34,464 nucleotides of DNA. It comes from Bryobacterales bacterium. GTDB lineage: Bacteria; Acidobacteriota; Terriglobia; Bryobacterales; Bryobacteraceae. The stretch spans positions 12,893 through 47,356 of the forward strand of contig PMQB01000601.1 in NCBI GenBank assembly GCA_003169195.1, read 5' to 3'. Position 1 is the first letter of the stretch. Every line of letters starts with the position of its first letter. Below, piece after piece: positions 24,371 through 30,520 of the stretch. Both the position numbers and the translations under genes were made by a program. The notes beneath the pieces are model-generated. The model saw only the letters and a program-made list of their open reading frames with translations. It did no database searches and was not told the origin of the DNA.

Positions 24371-25237
24371 ATGCAACAAGACATTCAATACGGCGAAGCC
24401 GGTGAACGAAGCGACTTAACCGCGATACAGATGCCGGCCCCTACCCTGTGGCCGCTGGTGCTGGCGTTCGGCGTGATGATGGTCTTCGCGGGGATTGCCA
24501 TCCATACTGCCCTTATTTCGTATCTGGGGATTGCCATAGCACTCGCTGCCGCGGTGGGCTGGTGGCGTGTGGTGATTCCTGAGGAAGAGCATGAAGCGTG
24601 TCCCATTGACGCGGGCAAGCGGCCGTTGCCAATTCAGGTAGGCGCTCGTTCGGTCATCCGTCTACAGTTGGGCGAAGATAGCCACCGCGTGCGCATACCG
24701 GAGGAAATTCACCCCTACTCTGCCGGAATTTTGGGCGGCTTGGCCGGTGGCGCGGTCATGGCCGGTTTAGCCTGCCTCTACGGTTTGATTGCGCATCACA
24801 GCATCTGGTACCCGGTGAACTTACTGGCGGGTGTAGTGATTCCCTCTATTGGGCATGAAACGGAAGCGCAGTTGCAGGCCTTTGACGGATTTGCGTTAGG
24901 ATCGGCGTTTGCGGGACACTTGGTAATCTCGATGCTGGTGGGCGTTTTGTACGCCGTGATGCTCCCGATGTTTCCGAAGTTCGCGGTTGTATGGGCAGGC
25001 ATCTTGATGCCGATTATTTGGAGCGGCGTCATTGCAACGGTGCTGAGCCTGGTGAACCCGACACTAAACGAACACATCAGTTGGCCCTGGTTTGTGGCGT
25101 GCCAATTGGGATTCGGCTTGGTGGGCGGATTCGTCATTGCACGCAGCACGAGCATCCGTACTATGCAGAGTTGGACCCTCGCCGAGCGCGCGTTCGTAGA
25201 CGCCCCGGGCATCTCCTCGAAAGACGCCAAAAAATAA
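24371..25237 (+). CDS. Cox-operon polytopic membrane protein, possible subunit IV-like N-terminus
   Basis: 288 residues. Two close helices (about 27-46 and 48-64, 'ALISYLGIAIALAAAVGWW') resemble small oxidase subunit IV/CtaF proteins. A soluble loop (about 70-110, 'IRLQLGEDSHRVRIPEEIHP') follows, then about four more helices starting 'SAGILGGLAGGAVMAGLACLY'. It begins 8 bp after ctaE, so it is clearly in the operon. The open frame reaches back to 24047 inside ctaE, but only the part from ATG 24371 has sensible composition. The C-terminal half is reminiscent of DUF1440-type membrane proteins, but I cannot assign it. It may be an oxidase subunit or assembly factor fused to a second membrane domain. 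Confidence 0.7.
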   Translation: MQQDIQYGEAGERSDLTAIQMPAPTLWPLVLAFGVMMVFAGIAIHTALISYLGIAIALAAAVGWWRVVIPEEEHEACPIDAGKRPLPIQVGARSVIRLQLGEDSHRVRIPEEIHPYSAGILGGLAGGAVMAGLACLYGLIAHHSIWYPVNLLAGVVIPSIGHETEAQLQAFDGFALGSAFAGHLVISMLVGVLYAVMLPMFPKFAVVWAGILMPIIWSGVIATVLSLVNPTLNEHISWPWFVACQLGFGLVGGFVIARSTSIRTMQSWTLAERAFVDAPGISSKDAKK

Positions 25238-25434
25238 GGGAATTCAAGGACCTCGAAAGAGCTTTTTCCGTTGGAGCTTTCCTGCTAACCTATAAGTTCA
25301 AGGGGAATGCTCCGGGTCGATTCGTTCCCGATCGACTCTTGCGGGCGTATGGGACTGTACCGAAGTGTGCCGGTTCTGTTACGCTGAAGCTCTAGGAGGG
25401 GTTCCCTGCACTTTCTTCTAGCGGTCAAAGTCTA

Positions 25435-25998
25435 ATGCAAGCAGATAACGATAACAATGCTGTCGCAGCCGAAGATGCTCAACACGAGCGCGTAGTGGAT
25501 TCGGCCGAACCAGCTTCAACGTATAGCAATGCCGGCAGCTCCCATTTGGATGCGGGCGAGCGTGAACGTTTGGTCAAAGAAAAAGCGGAATATCAAGATC
25601 TGCTGCAGAGGCGGCAGGCGGAATTCGAAAACTACCGGCGGCGAAGCGAACGCGAACGCGGTGAGTTGTTGGAATTTGCTGCCATGGACACCGTCAAGGC
25701 GCTGCTGCCGGTGCTGGATGATTTTGAGCGCGCGCTCAAGGCCGATTGCGAAGATAAAGAATATTCGCGCGGCATGGAGCTCATTTATCAGCGGTTATAC
25801 GAAGCGCTCAAGAAGCTCGGGCTGGAACCAATCGCTTCAGACGTGCCGGTCTTCAATCCTCATATACACCACGCCGTTGAGATGGTTGATACAAAAGACC
25901 ACCCCGATGAGACTATTCTTGAAGAATACCAACGCGGTTATTACTTTAAGGGTCGGTTGCTGCGCCCCGCCATGGTGAAAGTGGCGGTTAATCGCTAG
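25435..25998 (+). CDS. grpE: Nucleotide exchange factor GrpE
   Basis: 187 residues. Releases ADP from DnaK. An acidic disordered N-terminus (1-40), a long coiled coil (about 41-85, 'LVKEKAEYQDLLQRRQAEFENYRRR' in part), then the core with 'LLPVLDDFERAL' and a beta-wing ending 'VEMVDTKDHPDETILEEYQRGYYFKGRLLRPAMVKVA' in part, all family landmarks. About 200 bp separate it from the cox operon; neither a CIRCE element nor a convincing promoter is visible there. GGAGG at 25395-25399 is too far upstream to be its ribosome site. dnaJ follows 43 bp downstream; dnaK is not in the window. Confidence 0.93.
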   Translation: MQADNDNNAVAAEDAQHERVVDSAEPASTYSNAGSSHLDAGERERLVKEKAEYQDLLQRRQAEFENYRRRSERERGELLEFAAMDTVKALLPVLDDFERALKADCEDKEYSRGMELIYQRLYEALKKLGLEPIASDVPVFNPHIHHAVEMVDTKDHPDETILEEYQRGYYFKGRLLRPAMVKVAVNR

Positions 25999-26041
25999 CG
26001 GTCGCGAACTGCGTTTTTGACGAAGGGATCTATACAGTTCG

Positions 26042-27175
26042 ATGGGTGTCGCCAAACGCGATTATTATGAAGTTCTGAGTGTCTCGCGCGATTGCGACGA
26101 TCAGACGCTGAAGTCTTCTTATCGAAAACTAGCACTGCAGTTCCATCCCGACCGAAACCCCGGCGACAAAGACGCGGAAGAACGCTTCAAGGAAGCAGCC
26201 GAAGCTTATGCGATCCTCAGCGATCCGCAAAAGCGTTCCAGCTACGACCGCTTTGGCCATCAAGGCGTCAACGGCCCGAGTGCCGGCGCAGGCTTCGACG
26301 AAGCCACCTTCGCCGATTTCAACGATATTCTCGGTGACCTGTTCGGGCTGGGCGATCTGTTTGGCCAGCGCGGCGGGGGCGGCGGACGGCGTTCGCGCGT
26401 CGTGCGCGGCGAAGATATCCGCTACGACCTGGAAGTCAGCTTCGAAGATTCCATGAAGGGCTTGTCGGCGGACTTGCTCATTCCACGCATGGAAGCATGT
26501 ACCAAATGCCAGGGTTCCGGTGCTGATCCCAATGGCGGATTGATCTCGTGTACCACGTGCCACGGCCGCGGCGAGGTCCTTTACCAGCAAGGCTTCCTTT
26601 CGATTCGCAAGACCTGTCCGAGTTGTAGCGGGCGCGGGAAGTTGATCCGGCAGGTCTGTCCGCAGTGTAAGGCCGAGGGATTCAACAAGGTTGAGAAACG
26701 GCTGAAAGTGAATATCCCAGCGGGCGTGGATAACGGCACGCGGTTGCGGTTGGCGGGTGAAGGCAATCCCGGGCCTCCCGGCGCTCAGCCAGGCGATCTT
26801 TACGTTGTCCTGAAGGTAAACGAACACCATATCTTCGAGCGGCGTGAGAGTGACTTGCATTGCACGCTGCCGATTAATCTGGCACAGGCGGTTTTGGGTG
26901 CCGAGATTGAGATTGAGACGTTCGATGGCACCCAGCAGATCCTGGTCCCCGAGGGCACACAGCCCGGCGCGCAGTTCCGCATACGCAATTTAGGTGTGCC
27001 GATTTTAAATAGCCGGACGCGTGGCGATTTATTTGTCCACTTGGATGTGCAGATTCCCAAGAAACTCACCCGCGAGCAGAGGAAGCTGTTTGAGCAACTG
27101 GCGACCCTGCTCCCCGTCGAAAATTCCCCCAAAGAGAAGACCGTCTTCGAGAAGGTCCGCGACTTCTTCGGATAA
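26042..27175 (+). CDS. dnaJ: Chaperone DnaJ (type I Hsp40)
   Basis: 377 residues. J domain (6-70) with HPD at 35-37, a Gly/Phe-rich linker (about 72-118, 'GDLFGLGDLFGQRGGGGG'), four zinc-binding repeats (153-213) and two C-terminal substrate-binding domains. The zinc motifs are CTKCQGSG, CTTCHGRG, CPSCSGRG and CPQCKAEG; the last departs from CxxCxGxG after the cysteines, but all eight Cys are kept. It stimulates DnaK ATPase and binds unfolded clients. A weak GAAGGGA lies about 14 bp before ATG 26042. Probably co-transcribed with grpE. Confidence 0.95.
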   Translation: MGVAKRDYYEVLSVSRDCDDQTLKSSYRKLALQFHPDRNPGDKDAEERFKEAAEAYAILSDPQKRSSYDRFGHQGVNGPSAGAGFDEATFADFNDILGDLFGLGDLFGQRGGGGGRRSRVVRGEDIRYDLEVSFEDSMKGLSADLLIPRMEACTKCQGSGADPNGGLISCTTCHGRGEVLYQQGFLSIRKTCPSCSGRGKLIRQVCPQCKAEGFNKVEKRLKVNIPAGVDNGTRLRLAGEGNPGPPGAQPGDLYVVLKVNEHHIFERRESDLHCTLPINLAQAVLGAEIEIETFDGTQQILVPEGTQPGAQFRIRNLGVPILNSRTRGDLFVHLDVQIPKKLTREQRKLFEQLATLLPVENSPKEKTVFEKVRDFFG

Positions 27176-27602
27176 AGGACACGGTTGCGGCCCGCCATGA
27201 CCGTCACAAGGGCAGACGGTTTATTTTAGTCACGTAATCGATTGAAACAAAACCACTTCCCAAAATCGCATCGTAAAAGCGCATCCCGCCACCCTTGACA
27301 CCATGCCCAAATAGAACCGTAGGGCGGCCATTCTTGGCTGCAGAGCGGCTTTCCAGCCGCGTGCCCATCTCTCCTCGCCGTCAGGTGTACGAGTTCAGTT
27401 CCGAGGTACGCGCAAAGGCCTCTTCGCCGAAAGGTGTTCGAGGAGCTTTGCCGGCAGTTGTTTGAAAACTTCATATTCGCAGAACCTTCGCCACCCGTAG
27501 TGTATGTCCTGGGCCGCCCTTATTTCCATCCGCAGGGATGGCCCAGCGGGCCAAAAGAGCTGACAACTTAAGAATTCCGCACTGCCCGAACGGCCCCGTC
27601 GT

Positions 27603-27619
27603 TTGGGTTCGTTTTTTCA
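27603..27619 (+). repeat. 17-bp direct repeat, copy 1
   Basis: TTGGGTTCGTTTTTTCA, exact match to 27800-27816; the following bases stay similar (GGTCGGC versus AGCCAGC). Confidence 0.7.
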
Positions 27620-27672
27620 GGTCGGCCGAGAGGTAAAAATTCACCCCCGACAACCCCAAAAACCATGAATAT

Positions 27673-27701
27673 TTGACATCGCTCGCTACTATTATTAATA
27701 G
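27673..27701 (+). promoter_or_regulatory. Possible sigma-70 promoter before the B3/B4-domain gene
   Basis: A perfect TTGACA (27673-27678), a 17-bp spacer and a weak -10 TAATAG (27696-27701), 137 bp before ATG 27839. The surrounding run is AT-rich. Only the -35 box is convincing. Confidence 0.35.
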
Positions 27702-27799
27702 GGTTCAAAAATTATCCCCGCTTTCGCCCTCTCTTCGCCCAATTTTTCCCTTTCCCTCGGACTTCAAAATTCCCTCCCGCTGCTTCCCCCCTTCAGTAA

Positions 27800-27816
27800 T
27801 TGGGTTCGTTTTTTCA
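27800..27816 (+). repeat. 17-bp direct repeat, copy 2
   Basis: TTGGGTTCGTTTTTTCA, ending 22 bp before the B3/B4-domain start codon; an identical copy lies 197 bp upstream. Confidence 0.7.
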
Positions 27817-27838
27817 AGCCAGCATAATAGAAAGAAAC

Positions 27839-28549
27839 ATGGCCACGTACTCCGTTGATCCCGAGATCTTCAAGCTGTTTCCCGCCTTCCGCCGAGGCGT
27901 CGTTGTCGCCACTCAAATAAACAACACCGCAGCCGATCCAGCGCTCGCCAATCTCATCGCGCAAGCCGCCGACAAGATGCTGGTCGAATCCACCGACGCC
28001 GAGCCGGAGCGCATCTCAGTCTGGAACAACGCCTATCTCAAACTCGGTGTCGACCCGAAGAAATTCACGCCCAGCATCAAGTTTCTCTACGAGCAAATCC
28101 GCAAAGGCAAACCGCCGCGTTCGATCAGCAAGATTGTCGACATCATGAATCTCGTCAGCCTGCGCCGCATGGCACCTTGTGGCGGTGATGATTTACACAC
28201 TATCCTGCCGGGCGATATCCATCTCGGCTTCGCCAAAGGCGACGAAAGCTTCGCACCACTCTTCAAGGCAACCGCCTTCGAAAATCCAACGGCCGGCGAA
28301 GTCATTTACTACACGCCGCAGACCAAGAAGGTGATGTGCCGCCGCTGGACTTGGCGCAATGCCGATTTCAGCAAGATCGCTCCTGAGACTACGTCGGTGG
28401 CCATCAATATCGACATCATGGCGCCCCCATTCGAGAGCGGCGATGTGGATGCTGCGCTCGCGGAAATGGCGGAGCTTCTAGAACGATTCTGCGGCGCGAA
28501 AACGGTCTGCCACACACTATCGTCCAGTACTCCCAGCTTCCAACTCTGA
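27839..28549 (+). CDS. B3/B4 tRNA-binding-domain protein (free-standing PheRS-beta editing-like)
   Basis: 236 residues. A single B3/B4 domain, as in the editing module of phenylalanyl-tRNA synthetase beta and in free-standing bacterial homologues thought to act on mischarged tRNA or amino-acid adducts. Family landmarks: 'SVWNNAYLKLGVDPKKFTPS', 'ISKIVDIMNLVSLRRMAP', 'GEVIYYTPQTKKVMCRRWTWRN' in part, and a C-terminal helix 'ALAEMAELLERFCGA'. No signal peptide. ATG 27839 is preceded by GAAAG, a weak ribosome site. It stands alone, 44 bp ahead of the MNIO cluster, whose own strong ribosome site suggests separate translation. Substrate unproven. Confidence 0.8.
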   Translation: MATYSVDPEIFKLFPAFRRGVVVATQINNTAADPALANLIAQAADKMLVESTDAEPERISVWNNAYLKLGVDPKKFTPSIKFLYEQIRKGKPPRSISKIVDIMNLVSLRRMAPCGGDDLHTILPGDIHLGFAKGDESFAPLFKATAFENPTAGEVIYYTPQTKKVMCRRWTWRNADFSKIAPETTSVAINIDIMAPPFESGDVDAALAEMAELLERFCGAKTVCHTLSSSTPSFQL

Positions 28550-28593
28550 CGCCCGAATCCGCGTAAACTGAAGAGAAGACGGAGGACGCAACA

Positions 28594-29457
28594 TTGAATC
28601 CCTTTGATTTCAGCGGTCCCGAATTCCTGCTTTTTTACGCGCTTCTGACTGCGGTAGCGTTACTGGCTCAGCGCTATTGGCGTTTGTCTCGCGAGTCAAG
28701 GGAGGTGACGCAGTCCCCTCCACGGCTGACCGATCCGTACGAAATCGCTTATTTGCGCGGCGGCCCGAATGAGCTCACACGCGTGGCCGTCATTTCGCTT
28801 ATCCAACGCAAGGCGCTGACCGTGATCAAGAATGATTCGCTAATCGCCGACCCGGAATTCGCGCCGCCCAGCCATCCGCTGGAAGATTTGATCTTCAAGT
28901 TCTTCCGCGCGCAGCACAAAGGGTACGAGGTTCTCAAAGACAGTTGGGTGAGCATCCGCGAAAAAGAGCTCTACCAAGAAGGGCTTGTTTCCAAGGGTCT
29001 GCTCCTGGCACCCGACCAGATCAGCCGGCGGCGCCTTGACGCGGCGATCGTGGCAGCCGGGTTGGTCCTGGTTTCCGCCACTAAAATCGCCATAGCGCTG
29101 TCCCGTGGCCACCACAATATTGGGATCCTCATCGTATGTACGCTGTTTGCCGCCGCCGGTTGTTTCGCGGTGGCCAACGGACGTCAATCACCATTAGGAG
29201 TGGAAACGATAAAAGGGCTGACCGAGCTTTTTGACAAGCGCTTTGCCACAAACGCAACTTCGGTAGAACAGGTTGTCCTGGTGGCGGCTGTTTGCGGATT
29301 GCCTGCCTACGCAGCGATCGGCTATCCGTACGCGAAGAAACTTTTCCCGCAAGCCGGCTCCAGTTCCACCTGTGGCTCTTCGTGCGGTTCAAGCGGCAGC
29401 AGCGGTAGCAGTTGTGGCGGCGGCGGTAGCGGCTGCGGTGGGTGCGGCGGCAGTTGA
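28594..29457 (+). CDS. TIGR04222-type membrane protein with Cys/Gly/Ser-rich C-terminal tail (candidate MNIO substrate)
   Basis: 287 residues. Helix 1 (about 10-27), then the conserved cytoplasmic block DPYEIAYLRGG (47-57) with 'RVAVISLIQRKALTV', the signature I associate with TIGR04222 proteins. Helices follow at about 149-170, 174-194 and 226-247. The last 33 residues are only Ser, Gly, Cys and little else, with Cys at 260, 264, 274, 281 and 284 and the end GGCGGS. TTG start: GGAGGA ends 7 bp before TTG 28594 and no better start exists. The stop is 1 bp before the DUF692 gene, so they are translationally coupled. The tail resembles Cys-rich precursor peptides of DUF692/MNIO systems, here joined to a membrane protein. 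I infer it is the modification substrate. Confidence 0.8.
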   Translation: MNPFDFSGPEFLLFYALLTAVALLAQRYWRLSRESREVTQSPPRLTDPYEIAYLRGGPNELTRVAVISLIQRKALTVIKNDSLIADPEFAPPSHPLEDLIFKFFRAQHKGYEVLKDSWVSIREKELYQEGLVSKGLLLAPDQISRRRLDAAIVAAGLVLVSATKIAIALSRGHHNIGILIVCTLFAAAGCFAVANGRQSPLGVETIKGLTELFDKRFATNATSVEQVVLVAAVCGLPAYAAIGYPYAKKLFPQAGSSSTCGSSCGSSGSSGSSCGGGGSGCGGCGGS

Positions 29458-29458
29458 G

Positions 29459-30277
29459 ATGAAAAAAGACCGCTTTGGTATTGGTTGGCGACCGCAGCTC
29501 GCGGCCGGCATCTTCGCCAATCTCGATAAAATCGACATCGTGGAAGTGATCGCTGATGATTACTTTGATGCTTCATCACGCAAAATTTTGGCATTGCGTA
29601 CGCTCGCAGCCCAGACTCCGGTGACGCTGCACGGTGTGGGTCTTGGGCCTGCGTCAACCGTTCCCGTGGAGACGAAGCGCATTGATCAGTTTGCGCGCTT
29701 AATCGGGATGATTGAGCCGGAATCATGGTCGGAACATTTGGCCTGGGTCCGCGGTGGTGGTCTGGATATCGGCCATTTGGCCTCGCCGCCGCGCAATAGT
29801 GCCAGCGTGAACGGCACGCTGGAGAACCTTCACGCTGCCGCGAAGATCGTCGGCACTCCACCATTGGTTGAGAACATTGCATCCCTCATTGATCCGCCTT
29901 TGAGCACCCTCACCGAAGCGCAGTGGCTTTCGCAAGTGATGCAGCACTCAGCCGGAGGTTTACTGCTTGATTTGCACAATGTTTACACCAACGCCACGAA
30001 CTTTGGCTTCGATCCCTACCAGTTCCTCGATTCCATCCCGTTGCAGCAAATCGGCAGCATCCACATTGCGGGCGGCCGGCCAATCGAAGATCGGATTCTA
30101 GACGATCATCTGCACGACGTGCCCGACCCTGTCTACGACTTATTGCGCTACGTTGCGGCACGCACAGACAAGCCTCTCACTGTGATCCTCGAACGCGATG
30201 GCAAGTATCCGCCTATCGCCAGCCTGCTCGCCCAACTCGAGCAAGCGCGCGAAGCAGTCCGCCGTGGCCGCGTATGA
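29459..30277 (+). CDS. DUF692 / MNIO family iron-dependent oxidase
   Basis: 272 residues, a TIM-barrel enzyme. MNIOs (MbnB, TglH, ChrH) use two or three iron ions to oxidise Cys residues in peptide precursors. Candidate metal ligands in family order: H58 (LHGVGLG), E92-H93 (SEHLAWV), H106, E138 (PLVENIA), D171/H173/N174 (LLLDLHNVYTNA), H202 (SIHIAGG), D216-H217 (DDHLHD) and E245 (VILERDGKYPP). No key residue is missing. Start ATG 29459 is 1 bp after the preceding stop; the open frame back to 29273 overlaps the Cys-tail coding region and is not used. The ATG of the next gene overlaps its stop (ATGA). It is slightly shorter at the N-terminus than many homologues. Confidence 0.9.
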   Translation: MKKDRFGIGWRPQLAAGIFANLDKIDIVEVIADDYFDASSRKILALRTLAAQTPVTLHGVGLGPASTVPVETKRIDQFARLIGMIEPESWSEHLAWVRGGGLDIGHLASPPRNSASVNGTLENLHAAAKIVGTPPLVENIASLIDPPLSTLTEAQWLSQVMQHSAGGLLLDLHNVYTNATNFGFDPYQFLDSIPLQQIGSIHIAGGRPIEDRILDDHLHDVPDPVYDLLRYVAARTDKPLTVILERDGKYPPIASLLAQLEQAREAVRRGRV

Positions 30278-30519
30278 GCACGCCAGCCTTCGAAGCATTC
30301 CTGGCACGCATCTATGTAGAACAGGAAACGCGCGACCGCTTTCTGGCCGACCCTAAAGGCGAAGCGTTGCGCGCCGGACTCACGGAAGAACAGGCAACGG
30401 CTCTGGCGAAGATCGATCAAACTGGGCTTCGCTTAGCCGCCAGTAGCTTTGAACGCAAGCGCATGTCAAAGAAAGCGGGCGCGAACCGAACTTGGTTGCT
30501 GCGCCTCTGGAATCACTGA
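30274..30519 (+). CDS. Small MNIO-partner protein (81 residues), unknown family
   Basis: 81 residues, almost wholly helical by pattern: 'FEAFLARIYVEQETRDRFLADP', then 'EALRAGLTEEQATALAKIDQ' and 'LRLAASSFERKR' in part, then a basic tail. The D-P-K/R-G-E-A-x-x-A-G-L block resembles Nif11/LigA-type small helical folds ('F-L-A-D-P...A-G-L'). The start overlaps the MNIO stop by 4 bp (ATGA), so the two are made together. In MNIO clusters the second gene often encodes a precursor-binding partner (DUF2063 or RRE-like). This is a different, shorter protein in that position, and I infer a partner or substrate-recognition role. It has no Cys, so it is not itself a Cys-rich precursor. Confidence 0.75.
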   Translation: MSTPAFEAFLARIYVEQETRDRFLADPKGEALRAGLTEEQATALAKIDQTGLRLAASSFERKRMSKKAGANRTWLLRLWNH

Positions 30520-30520
30520 G

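Larger units (their letters stand above)
27176..27838. other. Long intergenic region with hairpins and a duplicated 17-mer, no gene
   Basis: Short minus-strand frames exist (27226-27474, 27471-27659), but their products lack any protein-like pattern. Instead the DNA is structured: a GCGGCT-TTCC-AGCCGC hairpin (27345-27360), nested stems at 27509-27552 (CTGGGCC/GGCCCAG, CCATCC/GGATGG, GGCCC/GGGCC), and an exact 17-bp direct repeat (27603-27619 and 27800-27816). The stretch 27700-27800 is pyrimidine-rich. This looks like dispersed-repeat material. Confidence 0.6.

Noticed and set aside
25238-25434. Possible CIRCE element or heat-shock promoter before grpE
   Set aside because: No TTAGCACTC-N9-GAGTGCTAA; the TATAAG at 25291 has no -35 box at proper spacing.
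27226-27659. Two minus-strand open frames of 82 and 62 codons
   Set aside because: They lie in a hairpin-rich repeat block, have no ribosome site and no family-like pattern.
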